64,000 nucleotides of DNA from contig NC_034011.1 of the NCBI RefSeq assembly GCF_000346465.2, positions 21,588,264-21,652,263 of the forward strand, written 5' to 3'. Positions 49,077 through 64,000 of the stretch are shown piece by piece (the stretch's first letter is position 1; the number at the start of each line of letters is the position of its first letter). The notes under the pieces are model-generated. The model ran no database searches. It was not told where the DNA came from and saw nothing but the letters and a program-made list of their open reading frames with translations. The stretch is from Prunus persica (Eukaryota > Streptophyta > Magnoliopsida > Rosales > Rosaceae). The position numbers and the translations under genes are program-made.

Positions 49077-52000
49077 ATGGAGAAGAAGACGAAGCCGCAC
49101 CATTGTGGAGCTTCAAACAAATCAAACACTTTTGTGGTACAATTGTATCTTCTTCTACTACTCATCACCCTCAACATTTCCACCACCTCCCAAGCCTTCA
49201 ATTACACAGATGCCCTCACAAAGAGCCTCCTCTACTTCGAATCACAGCGCTCCGGCCGCCTGCCCTACAACCAGAGGGTCACCTGGCGTGACCATTCCGG
49301 CCTCACAGATGGCCTAGAGCAAGGGGTATGCATGCCCAAAATTGTCATTTCAACCGTTCATTAACTTCCTACTTAAAAAATTAAGTATGAATGAGGGTAG
49401 AGGGTAAGTGTTAATTTATGGCTGGTTAATTATATGTATTTTGTGTAGGTGGACTTGGTAGGAGGGTATTATGATGCAGGTGACCACGTCAAGTTTGGGC
49501 TGCCAATGGCATTTACAGTGACGATACTCTCTTGGAGTGTCATTGAATTCCGGCAACAAATTGCCGCCGCCGGTGAGTTGGAGCATGCAATGGAGGCAAT
49601 CAAGTGGGGCACCGATTACTTCATCAAGGCTCACACCAGTCCCAATGTGTTATGGGCTGAGGTACATCTAATTATTAATTTTTGCTACTTTGCTTTAATT
49701 AGCTAGCAGCAACACACATTAAATTAATTCATTTAATTAGCCCTGAACTTTTGTTTGGGCACACGCAATTAATTATTCAATTGTTGTGACATGCCTAGGT
49801 GGGGGATGGCGACACTGATCATTACTGTTGGCAACGGCCGGAGGACATGACAACATCAAGGCAAGCCTACAAGATTGACGAGACTCATCCCGGGTCGGAT
49901 CTTGCCGGGGAGACTGCGGCGGCTATGGCGGCAGCAGCCCTAGTGTTCAAGAAGACTAACCCGCATTATGCCCACCTACTCCTACACCATGCCCAACAGG
50001 TACTCTAATTTAAATCTTTGAGCTAGCCAGTTGGTCCAATTAATTAGGTTAAAATAATAGTGTGCTAAGTGAGGTTTTAAATGCTTAAGTAGATATTTTT
50101 TTTGTTTTGTTTGGTGTTGTGTAGCTGTTTGAGTTTGGGGACAAGTATAGGGACAAGTATGATGGGAGCTTGGGAGTAGTGAAGAGTTACTACGCGTCGG
50201 TGAGTGGGTTCCAGGACGAGTTGTTGTGGGCAGCTTTGTGGCTATACAAGGCCACCGACAATGAGAGGTATTTGAAGTATGTTATTAGCAAGGCTCATAG
50301 CTTTGGTGGCATTGGCTGGGCAATTACAGAGTTCAGTTGGGACGTTAAGTACGCTGGTCTTCAACTCGTTGCCTCTAAGGTAAGTAAAGTTTCTCGTTCT
50401 GTATCATATTTACGAATCATATTTTTATTTTTATTTTAAAATCAATGAAAATGAAGTCTATTTTAATTTTTCACAAACTTAGTACGGCGTTTATTGTTTT
50501 TGGTGGGTCTCACGTTTGTTTTTTTGAGAGCTTACACATTAGATATATTTGAAAATTCGAGAATAATGTGATAAACAATGTGATCAGTAACTATAACTTA
50601 TATCTAGTGTTAGAATTGATCCCAGTTGCTTGCCATTTTTTATTTTTTTGGCTTTTCAAATTTTCAATTTGAGTGTTGTTGTCTAGATCATAGGTGCCTC
50701 AATTTTACCCTCTCAAATCGTTTTGGGATTTGGCTTTTCCACCATTCAAACATGAAATAATAAAAGAAGCTTTACATCACGCTTTTACTTTATAAAGTTC
50801 GTCCATGGAGTCAGCCCGAATTAAGGCACATAGCGAGGATTTAACAAGAACAAAATTAAAGGAAATAATCTTCTGCCACAAAGCCATGTGCAAAAAATGA
50901 TGCTTTGCATGGAAGTTCTGTGGAAAGGCGTGCCACGTGGCAAAGCCTAAGCGGTTACAGAACATACATAGGTCATCCCACGATCCCCGAGTAGAGACGA
51001 CACCCTGCATTTAGATTAGTAGATGTCATCATGGTAGTAAAGATCGCTGATCTAATCAGTTTTTGTCTTCAATCTTCCTCAAATGGGGCCCAAATCGTTG
51101 CATGTGGCTGGCCCACTTTTGAAACTGAGTGGATACAGTTCTTTCATTTAAGGTGTGCCTCTCCAGTTTGATTATCAAAAGACCCACATCATATTTTAAA
51201 AAACCCAAATTAGAGATAAAACAGTGATTTCGTATGCTTGAATCCCTCTCTTTGCAGTTGGAGATAGTTCTAAACAGTTAATGGCTGAAAAATAATGTAA
51301 CACATGGCTCACATGCAATGGTCTAGAACCATGATTCAAATGGGTTACATCATACATGCATATTTTGTCCCTGGGACCCTTTTAAACGCACATCATTAAT
51401 TTTGGATTTTCATAGTAATTGACCCTAATCATGCTTTTTTCCCTTAAGCAAGTTCAATGTTTCATATGCAGTTGCTGATTGAAGAAAAACACAAGCAACA
51501 CTCTCACATTCTAGAGCTATACAGATCAAAAGCAGAGCACTACATCTGCTCATGCCTAAACAAAAACAATGACACCAAAAATGTGGAGCGCACGCCAGCA
51601 GGCCTGTTGTACATAAGGCAATGGAACAACATGCAGTATGTTTCAACAGCTGCTTTCCTCCTAACAGTGTACTCTGATTTCCTCAAGAGCTCAAACCAGA
51701 AGCTCAGCTGCCATGGAGGAATGGTGGGCCATGAGGAAGTTCTTGATTTTGCAAAATCACAAATTGATTACATTTTGGGTTCCAACCCAATGAACATGAG
51801 CTACTTGGTGGGGTATGGTCCAAAATACCCTCAAAGGGTGCACCACAGAGGAGCCTCTGTTGAGTCATATAGAGAGAACAAGGGGTTCATTGGGTGCACC
51901 CAAGGGTATGACAATTGGTATGGCAGGGAAGAGCCTAACCCAAATGTTCTGGTTGGGGCTTTGGTTGGAGGGCCTGATTGTCAAGATAATTTTGTGGATC

Positions 52001-52131
52001 AAAGGGACAATTATATGCAGACTGAGGCCTGTACATATAATACAGCTCCATTGGTTGGAGTTTTTGCTAAGTTTTCAGAGGTAGAGGTCCAAAAGATGGA
52101 TCAAAGTATGGGTTTGGTTGCTTCTTATTAG
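49077..52131 (+). CDS. Endo-beta-1,4-glucanase, GH9 class B
   Basis: Five exons: 49077-49325, 49449-49661, 49799-49999, 50125-50379 and 51472-52131; 525 residues in frame. A hydrophobic stretch ([16 protein letters not shown], about 21-36) after a basic start is a signal peptide, so the enzyme is secreted. The mature part begins [16 protein letters not shown]. Catalytic features of GH9 are present: YYDAGDH with Asp92 and Asp95, the substrate-binding [10 protein letters not shown] and PHHR-like VHHRGAS (430-436), and the proton donor Glu491 in [13 protein letters not shown]. No C-terminal CBM49 and no N-terminal membrane anchor of the KORRIGAN type are seen, so it is class B. Such enzymes loosen walls during growth, abscission or ripening. 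The motif after Glu491 is ACTYNT rather than the common PTTYNN; I recall the same variant in the At1g75680-like subgroup. Intron 4 is about 1.1 kb and featureless. Confidence 0.94.
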
Positions 52132-52278
52132 ATATACAATATGGTTTGGGAAAACAGAGTGATGGGTTTATTTGTTATAAGCCCTTTCTTTTGGCTTTGT
52201 GATGGTGGCTGAACTGAGGTGTTCTAGCCCATTTTGTACCCTTCATTGTTGCAAGTGTTTATAGTATAACCTTTTAAA

Positions 52279-52655
52279 GGCTAGTTTGGCATTGATGTAC
52301 TGTGAAAATAATCGACGTCAGATTTGTTGTGAGAGAAAGCAGTTTAGCGTTTAGTAAACTTTTTGTTAAAAGTGTTGTTGGTACTGATTTCCGCATAATC
52401 AGAAAATGAATCCATCTCTTTCACCATGACCTCCACTTCATCACCACCACTACCATCACATGATTAGTACATAACACTTTCAATATCATGTATATTTTAG
52501 TCATTATTCACAGTTACAACATTTTTATATTAAAATTTACCAAACAGTTTAACACTACTTTTTGTATTAACAACACTTTAAAAATATTGTTTACCAAATA
52601 TGGAGTTGCTTTACTTTATAGCTAATTATTTTCAAAGCACAGCAGAAACAACTTT
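52279..52655. mobile_element. hAT-like MITE, copy B
   Basis: The left end reads GGCTAGTTTGGCATTGATG and TACTGTGAAAATAATCG; the right end TAGCTAATTATTTTCAAAGC and ACAGCAGAAACAAC is the inverted equivalent. The left 130 bp match copy A near 19711. It lies just beyond the GH9 3' end. Confidence 0.65.
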
Positions 52656-53655
52656 TTAAAAAAGTGACAGCAATCTCAAATTGGGCCAAAGTGAAATAAG
52701 TGTGAGGTTTTATCACAAAAGACCTCAATGATATTAATAGTGAAACCATTTATAATATGTAATATTTTATTTAGTCAAGTTTCTTATATGAGACTTATAT
52801 TCTTCAATAAGTAAGACTGTAAACTGTAAACGGGAATGGAAATATAAAATTCAAATTCCCAAGTTCGAATTGTTTGAATTCCCAATTTCGTAAATTAGAG
52901 TAATTTAGAATGGTGGAGAATGTCGCTTATATATTAAAAACAAAAACAAAAAAACAGACATGACGGAATTCGTCTTCCAGTTGTCTCTATCTAACCTCTT
53001 CATTGATTATGAAATTGAAGTGGGCCAAAGTTATTTTATAGCTAATTATTTTCAAAGCACAATATAAGCAATTTTTTTTAAAAGTGACAACAATCTCAAA
53101 CTGGACCAAAGCCTAATAGGTATGAGGTTTTATTACAAAAGACCTCAGTAATATTAATAGTGAAACCATTTATTATATGTAATATTTTATTCAGTCAAGT
53201 TTCTTATATGAGACTTATATTCTTCAATAAGTAAGACAGTAAATTGTAAACGGGAATGGAAATATAAAATTCAAATTCCCAAGTTCGAATTCCTTGAAAG
53301 TAAATTTAGGTTTTAGTAAAAAAAAAAAAACTTTCACTTTTGAAAAAGGCCAAAGTTTTTTCTAAAAAGACAAAAAAATCTCTTAACTTTCAAATCAAAG
53401 ACATGCAAATGTAAAGGATTTTTTAGGAAATCTAAAAATAAATAAGGGCAATTTTGTCCATTTTAGCTTCTTTTAAATTTTTTTTCTCTCCTTTAGATTT
53501 TTCCAAAATCTCCCTTATTTGAATTCCTAATTTTATAAATTAAAATAATTTAGAATAGTGGAGAATTTCCTTATATATTAAAAACAAAAACAAAAAAACA
53601 AACATGGCAGAATTCGTCTTTCAGTTGTCCCTATCTGACCTCTTCATTGATTATG
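52618..53655. repeat. Tandem segmental duplication
   Basis: 52618-52873 is repeated at 53038-53295 (both start TAGCTAATTATTTTCAAAGC and share AAAGACCTCA, AGTCAAGTTTCTTATATGAG and GGGAATGGAAATATAAAATT). The continuation 52925-53030 is repeated at 53570-53670 (GAATTCGTCTT, CTCTTCATTGATTATGAAAT). The second copy is interrupted by about 225 bp of T-rich DNA. Confidence 0.8.
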
Positions 53656-55092
53656 AAATTGAAGTGGGACAAAGTTTCTTTCTATGGGGATTGCATAGTC
53701 CAAGATTACAAAGAAAGAATAGCCCTACGATTCATTATGCGATACTCCCTCTGACCCAAGTCATAGGCAACCTCTCAATTTTAGACCATGGACATGAAGC
53801 AACGTATATGAATTTCATGTTTATCAGGAAAGCATAGACACCCACCACAGGCTTCAAAGTATGATAAGCTCTTCTTCCCACTACATCTCTTTCCCTCAAC
53901 AGATGCTCAATCAAAAACCCAAAATTCCCAATTAGTAGTTGTCTGCCAAATTTTGCCAAAGGTTCACCTAATGTCCAAATGCAAGCCACCCAATTCTCAA
54001 GCTGATACATGAACATAAATTTACACTACGTTCGGATTATTTTCAATCATAAATTACATGGTTCGGCTCTTATATTGCACTGATATTGTCTTTAAACTTA
54101 ATATATTCGATGTTTGATGTTCTCTGATATTAGAGAGGCCCTCCTATGGAGCACTAAGATCTCTTCAGTGACAACTTAAACAGTAAGACACTACTGAGTC
54201 CGATTGCTAAATGCTAATTAGTAAATCGGACCCCTCCATTATCTATATCTAAGAAGGAACTGGTATTAGTCATTAGTGTCACAGGACCTGGAGAAAAAGA
54301 TACTCCACCTGTACACGATTTTGGCCGGTCCAAAAAAAGTAGCTCATTCTTTTTCGTTATATCTCTAAGATTGTAAAGTTAAAATTATTATTGAGGTGCT
54401 TTTGTTTTATTGATCATCCCAGATGTGACATTATGACCGATCAAGTGTCAAGAAGATTGGAACACTAGCAAAGGCAAAAGGATTCAAATCAAGCACGTAA
54501 TATACTAATATACCAAATTGTGAAAAAGAGTAGTTTATACCAGTCCACCAACAGAATTCAACTGTCAAATCCTCAAAGAAACGTTAAAAGTATAATTATT
54601 TTTGAATTCTTGTCGACTTGAAAATATCCGAGTTTACTTGATACATATAGTTTATGAGTGATTACATGAAAACATACGAAGTGTGGACCATTTGATTTTC
54701 CACAAGACAAAATGTAGCCTTAGCATGTGGATAAGTCCCATACAAAAATATACTGCTCTTTAGGTGTGTCATATAGCTTAGGTGCTTTTGTTTTGAATTT
54801 CTCAACTCTCAATTTCGCAATGATGGAGTGGAAGGAAGGACAGACAGGAGTGTCACTTTCCATTTTTTGGGTTGCAGGCATAGAAACCACAAAACATACG
54901 TACGTATGCTGAAAGTGTTCACATGCTTCAAAAATGTGCTGTAGCTCAGCTACTCTTAACCACTAGAAATTGTGGAAACGATGACAAAGCCAGTAAAACA
55001 GAGTCCTTACAGTGCTAAATATAACCCCAATCATACATGCACTGTCATGCTACTATTTCTCTGCTGCAAATCCTAAAGGAGAAAAATCTCTG

Positions 55093-55157
<65 letters not shown>

Positions 55158-55161
55158 AAAG
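53656..55161. other. Intergenic upstream of the NPF gene
   Basis: AT-rich. Frames on both strands at 53604-54016 are open, but without a recognisable family. The right part is the promoter and leader of the NPF gene, including its CT tract. Confidence 0.4.
55092..55151. repeat. (CT)n microsatellite in the NPF leader
   Basis: About 28 CT units end some 10 bases before the predicted start codon of the NPF gene. It is most likely in the 5' untranslated region. Confidence 0.9.
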
Positions 55162-57384
55162 ATGGTAGCTACACACTAACTCAAACAACTCAAATATCAT
55201 ACCAGAAACTTGAAATTTCAATGAGGTCCCTCCTTTGGATTTTTTTAAAACAAATTTTCTTTTCCCTACTTTTCAACAGGTTTTGATATCAAGGGATGGT
55301 GAGAAAGAAGGTGCAAGCGATGGAGCTGTGGTGGATTTTAGAGGGAATCCTGTGGACAAGTCCAAAACTGGTGGATGGCTTGCTGCAGGGCTTATTTTGG
55401 GTGCTTTATTCTAACTTCCACTCAAACTTTCTCTTCTTAATCCCATGTTTAATGTTGACTAAATGATCACCATGCTGCAGGAATTGAACTGGCTGAGAGG
55501 ATCTGTGTGATGGGCATCTCTATGAATCTAGTAACTTACTTGGTTGGAAATTTGCATATATCTTCTGCAAAATCTGCAACCATAGTGACCAATTTCATGG
55601 GCACTTTGAACCTCCTTGGCCTCCTTGGTGGGTTTCTAGCAGATGCTAAACTGGGAAGGTACTTGACTGTCGCCCTTTCTGCAACAATAACTGGTCTGGT
55701 AAGTTTTCAGTCAATTTGGTTCACCAGTCCAATTCTGTAGTATTTTGAAAAGAAAAGAAAAACTGATTTTTCTTGCTTTAGGGGATAATTTTGTTGACAT
55801 TGGCAACATCCATTCCTAGCATGAGACCACCTCCATGTGATGACTACAGAAAGCAACATCATGAATGTATTGAGGCCAATGGAAAGCAATTAGCTCTGCT
55901 CTATGCTGCTTTATATACTACAGCACTAGGTGGTGGTGGTATAAAATCCAATGTCTCAGGTTTTGGGTCTGATCAATTTGATGGCAGAGACCCCAGGGAA
56001 GAGAAGTCCATGATCTTCTTCTTCAACAGGTTCTACTTTGGCATTAGCATTGGCTCTCTGTTTGCTGTTATTGTGCTGGTGTATGTACAAGATAATGTTG
56101 GCAGGGGGTTGGGTTATGGAATATCGGCAGGGGGGATGATCATCGCACTTGTTGTGTTGCTCTCTGGGACGCCGTTTTATAGATTCCATAAGCCTCAAGG
56201 CAGCCCTTTAACTGTCATATGGAGGGTGATATTTTTGGCTTGGAAGAAGAGGGCTTACCCTTATCCTGCTCATCCAAGCCTTTTGAATGAATACCAAGAA
56301 GCCAAGATCCCCCACACACAGAGGCTCAAGTAAGTTTATGTAAATCATCTAATGTCTCTAAGATCTATGTAGAAAGTCATGAACCATGTAATATCATGCA
56401 TCAAATCCAACAAAAACCATCACTTTCTCATTAAGGTTCTTCACTGCCATTGACTAAGGTTTTGTTTGCCTATGCATGTGAATGGTTAGGTGTCTAGACA
56501 AAGCTGCAATCCTAGATGAATATGCTTCTGCTGAAGGAAACAGAAGCAACCCATGGATAGTATCCACAGTGAACCAAGTTGAAGAGGTGAAACTGGTTTT
56601 CAAGCTCATGCCAGTCTGGTCGACATGTATTCTCTTTTGGACAGTCTACTCTCAAATGACTACCTTCACCATTGAACAAGCCACCTTCATGAACCGAAAA
56701 ATAGGCTCCTTTGTTATCCCTTCGGGTTCTTTCTCAGCCTTTCTCTTCATCACCATTCTCCTGTTTACTTCCTTAAACGAGAAACTCTTTGTCCCCCTTG
56801 CTCGAAAACTCACCAACACTGCCCAAGGAATAACAAGCCTTCAGAGGATTGGAATTGGACTCGTTTTATCAACGGCTGCTATGATTGCTGCAGCAATAGT
56901 AGAGAAACAAAGAAGGGAATTCGCTGTTCACCAAAATACCAAAATAAGTGCTTTCTGGCTTGTCCTACAATACTTCCTAGTGGGTGCTGGAGAAGCTTTT
57001 GTCTATGTTGGACAACTTGAATTTTTCATCAGAGAGGCACCGGACAGGATGAAGTCCATGAGCACAGGGCTTTTCTTAAGCACCATCTCAATGGGGTTCT
57101 TTGTTAGCACTCTGTTGGTGACTCTGGTGGACAAAGTGACTAAGAAGAGCTGGCTGAGGAGTAACTTGAACAAGGGAAGGGTGGATTACTTCTACTTGCT
57201 GCTTGCAGTGCTCGGAGCTTTAAATTTCTTAGTGTTTCTTGCCTTTGCAATGAGACACCAGTACAAAGGCCAGCAGCACATTAGCCCTAACAATAGTGTC
57301 AAAAAGGAGCATAAGAACTCAAATGGCATAAGAGTTGAAGAGATGGCAGAGATGATAAGAATTGAGGCAAAGGAAGGACCCTAG
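55162..57384 (+). CDS. NPF6.4: NPF6.4/NRT1.3-type nitrate/peptide transporter family protein
   Basis: Model: 55162-55164 (ATG alone), 55280-55400, 55481-55698, 55782-56329 and 56490-57384; 594 residues. The start was chosen because exon 55280 opens in frame with VLISRDGEKEG after a strong acceptor (TTTTCAACAG) and has no in-frame ATG before 55509, while ATG followed at once by a GT donor lies 115 nt upstream; the join gives MV, as I recall for Arabidopsis NRT1.3. The proton-coupling motif ELAER is at 44-48. Other family stretches are GISMNLVTYLVGNLHISSA, GGGGIKSNVSGFGSDQFD, FFFNRFYFGIS, VEEVKLVFKLMPVW, FTIEQATFMNRK and VGAGEAFVYVGQLEFFIREA. Twelve membrane segments with a central loop are expected. 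NPF6 members carry nitrate with protons at the plasma membrane. The C-terminal tail is Lys/Glu-rich. Confidence 0.92.
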
Positions 57385-57914
57385 AACGTATGCTTCCAAA
57401 AGGATCTTGTGTAATGCTGGTTCTAAACAACTAGAAAAGAAAAAGAAAAAAGAAGATAAATTTGTATCATGCTTATTTATCCCTATTAGATATTTAATCC
57501 TTTTTTGGTCTGCAGTCTCTCAATCTAAAACTTAAATACAGTGTGATCTAGAATGCAATGTGATAATAAATTTTTATTCATAAAATATATAAAATAAAAT
57601 AAATAAAATAAAAAGCAGCACAACATCCACGACGCATGTCTGAAAATCAGCCATTCATCAAATCAAACCATCCACAGTGCATCATATGCAAATAGAAGCC
57701 CTGCTTAATTGCAATAGTACTTGGTTCAGTATGAATTCACTAGTTCAGAACCACCGCAAATTCGGAGGTACAAAGCCAAACATAGAAATTGATAAAGAAC
57801 TGGATCCAGCTTTGGCTGCTTATAAGAAATACACTATAGGAAAATTAGTCTCCTCAATCAAAAGGGACATATCTAAGAAGCTGAAAGCTGACCTCTAAAC
57901 AATTACATAGGCTA
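57385..57914. other. Convergent spacer between NPF and uL30 genes
   Basis: Holds both 3' UTRs. A 73-residue open frame at 57677-57898 (plus) with a Lys-rich end has no family resemblance and overlaps the UTR region. Confidence 0.4.
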
Positions 57915-58330
57915 TTAAGAAGAACCACTTGCAGAAGCAGGTAGGTGATTTATGACCAAAGGGGGACGTAGAGCTCGGTGGTTTTCCAAATTTTGTTTGC
58001 GGGCCTTATACATCTCTTCTGTCTCAATCACGACCAATCTCTTAACCTGTGTGAAAACATAACATGCTAACATTATCAATTACAGACAGGAGAGATGCCT
58101 TAATCCATGAATGCATCCACTGTGAGCTTATATCAAACCTGTTGGAGCATTCCCCTAACTGTAGGAGTGTTCCATCGCATAACAGTTCGGTTGCACTTGC
58201 GGAGACGTAATGCCTCTAAAGTACGCCTGTGAAGTCTCCTGGTTCCTGGGATTCCCCTTACCAAAGTTATATATAGATTAGGGCTCCATGCAATTGGGAC
58301 ACTAGCTTTAAAAGCCTTGAAAGCATTCAT
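57915..58330 (-). CDS. Ribosomal protein uL30 (L30), probably mitochondrial
   Basis: Two coding exons, 58330-58139 and 58046-57915, give 107 residues. The sequence MNAFKAFKASVPIAWSPNLY followed by ITLVRGIPGTRRLHRRTLEA and LRLRKCNRTVMRWNTPTVRG is the bacterial-type L30 fold, which in plants is found in the mitochondrial large subunit. The short basic N terminus may act in import, although it is not a long presequence. The ATG lies 12 nt inside an exon that starts after a good acceptor at 58342, so the 5' leader is split by an intron of about 0.9 kb reaching a donor at 59258. The gene is head to head with the PFP beta gene. Confidence 0.88.
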
Positions 58331-59258
58331 TTCTTCTCCAACCTACACATCCCAAAGTGGTGCCTAAGCCATAACTTCAATATATGTATAATTTACTAAT
58401 ACATGGCTGCATTAGAATGAAGAAAAGTCCAAAAAGAAGATAATCATAAGAAATTGGGAAGACAGAAAGTCTATGCAAAAACAGGGCCAAAGTTCTACCG
58501 TGCCGTTAAACATAGCTTACTATTTATCTATTGAAGATTTCCAGTTTACTAGAAAATGGTAAAGCTTTGCTTAAAGGGTTTCAAGCACTATTAAGGCAGC
58601 ATTGCAAAGATAAACATCAAAATATTAAAAACTGGCTAATGCAAATTATCTGCCTCGATTACATTAGAATCCATTTATTTATCGTCCCATCTTTCTAGCA
58701 TTTCCAAACATTTGTTGATAAAACTTGAACAAAAAAAGCAGAACAAGGACCCACTTGTAAACCAAGCTCATGACCTTGAAACACTAATTTCTCTTCATTT
58801 TACCACAACCCACTTCACGGTTCAACCAAAGCCACCACATCATGTAACGATCCATGAAAAAAAGAAAAATGGAGACTAAGCTGAATTTTCATGAACTTGG
58901 ATTAGTACCCAGTTTTAAAAAGCTAATGCTTTCCACTGAAAGTATTAATTTATCGTAATCTCTGATCACTTACTCCTAAAGGTGGGAGGAAACCAAGCCC
59001 GTTGTCGCCTAAGCTCAATCTTCTCAAGAACAAACCTTTTCATCTTCATATCACCCAAAATCATATTTTTCAATGTTAGATTCAACGTCTACCCGCAATG
59101 GACGAACTATAACTAAATTTAAAAAAAATGAGAGCATAGAAAAATATAAAAGAGCAGATAAACAAACTCAAAATAAGGAAGAAACAGAGAGAAAATACAT
59201 ATGTATATACATACAGAGAGAGATGACCTCAACTGTGTTTTCCGACGGAGTTGTTACC
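58331..59258 (-). other. 5' leader end and leader intron of the uL30 gene
   Basis: On the minus strand CATCACAG followed by GTAACAAC (donor after 59258) and TGTGTAG followed by GTTGGAG (acceptor before 58342) border an AT-rich intron. Leader introns are common in plant ribosomal-protein genes. No other feature was found in this stretch. Confidence 0.55.
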
Positions 59259-59971
59259 TGTGATGACGGCGGCGAGGGATAGCGCCTTGTGTAGAAGAAG
59301 ACTGAGTGGTGAAGTTGATTTAGCTCCTTTGCTCTGTAGGCGTAGCTGGTACTGGGGGCCTTTTTGTTTCGGTCTATACCCACCAAGCCCAACATATTTC
59401 CAACCCAATGCAATATTCACCTTTTTTTTTTTTTTTTTTTTGGAAATAAGGCAAATACTGTTTTCAAAAAAATAAATAAAAAGTCAAATACTAACCAGCC
59501 TGTAAAACCAAAACAGAGTTGAGCAATTGACATCCCTTTCGTTGGAGGTTGCCAACCAATCCCAAATGCACAAATATAATTTGTGTTTTTAGATTAGTAG
59601 TAACAAGTTCCTCAATAAGTTCAGCTTATAGATGACTGATGCTTTGCTCCAATTTCCTGCATCAATCAGGCGTTAATCGGCTTTTCTATTCTATAATAAC
59701 GCTCACTTAAGGACTTAAAAATGATGTTAAAGATTGATAAAACAAACAGTTTACCAGTGTCATTAATCACAACATTATTTTTTTCATTAGTCTTATTCTT
59801 TGGGTACTAAAATAATAATAAAAAATTGACTACATACTAAGCTATATACTTGATTCCATTATCCATAAACCAACTTTCCGCTTCACAAGCCAAAAGCCAA
59901 AACCAGCAGCGCTCTAAAACCCATCTATCTGTTTCTTCATTCTCACAGTCTCTCTCAGTTTGAAGGCGATC
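59259..59971. promoter_or_regulatory. Divergent promoter region of uL30 and PFP beta genes
   Basis: About 700 bp separate the leader of the uL30 gene from the PFP beta start. On the uL30 side AGCCCA (within CCAAGCCCAACA, near 59386) is the complement of a site II TGGGCT motif. A T run of about 22 lies at 59421-59442. The region probably serves both genes. Confidence 0.4.

Positions 59972-64000
<4,029 letters not shown>

Noticed and set aside
53604..54016. 77- and 93-residue open frames on opposite strands
   Set aside because: They overlap each other, lack splice or domain support, and the first lies in a duplicated repeat.
57677..57898. 73-residue Lys-rich open frame
   Set aside because: It sits in the convergent 3' region of two genes, has no family resemblance, and no sign of splicing or promoter.

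Overview
This window is nuclear DNA of a flowering plant. The genes are split by many short AT-rich introns with GT/AG borders, spacers hold MITE-type elements and microsatellites, and the proteins belong to plant families (plastid glucose carrier, augmin subunit 2, nucleobase-ascorbate transporter, NPF nitrate transporter, PPi-dependent phosphofructokinase). A rosid, probably of the rose family (Prunus-like), is my best guess from general resemblance; that is inference. All gene models below were joined by hand from splice signals and reading-frame continuity, and every model closes in frame.

Layout. 1-7 kb: a secreted GH17 beta-1,3-glucanase with a CBM43 domain (minus) and a SUMO gene (plus). 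7-18 kb: an unrecognised 774-residue membrane protein (minus) and augmin subunit 2 (minus), the latter with a dead LINE tail in intron 3. 18-33 kb: a promoter-like cluster with no clear gene, two small MITEs, a 14-exon NAT permease (minus) and a 10-exon EamA/DMT carrier (minus). 34-41 kb is a repeat block: a duplicated 3' end of the neighbouring plastid sugar carrier, an array of GC-rich palindromes in AT-rich DNA, and a 3.3-kb terminal-inverted-repeat element carrying pieces of a long-chain acyl-CoA synthetase gene and a GRP7-type RNA-binding-protein gene, introns included (Pack-MULE-like). 41-45 kb: a 12-exon plastidic glucose transporter (minus). 45-49 kb: three foldback MITEs, one nested. 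49-52 kb: a GH9 endo-beta-1,4-glucanase (plus). 52-55 kb: another MITE and a tandem duplication. 55-57 kb: an NPF6.4/NRT1.3-type transporter (plus) whose start codon appears to be an exon of its own. 58-59 kb: a uL30-type ribosomal protein (minus), head to head with the PFP beta subunit gene (plus), which runs off the right edge.

The genes do not form one pathway. Two concern cell-wall glucans, four are membrane carriers, and the rest are housekeeping (SUMO, augmin, ribosome, glycolysis). The most unusual material is the 34-41 kb repeat block, the split start codon of the NPF gene, and the promoter-like cluster near 18.3 kb.
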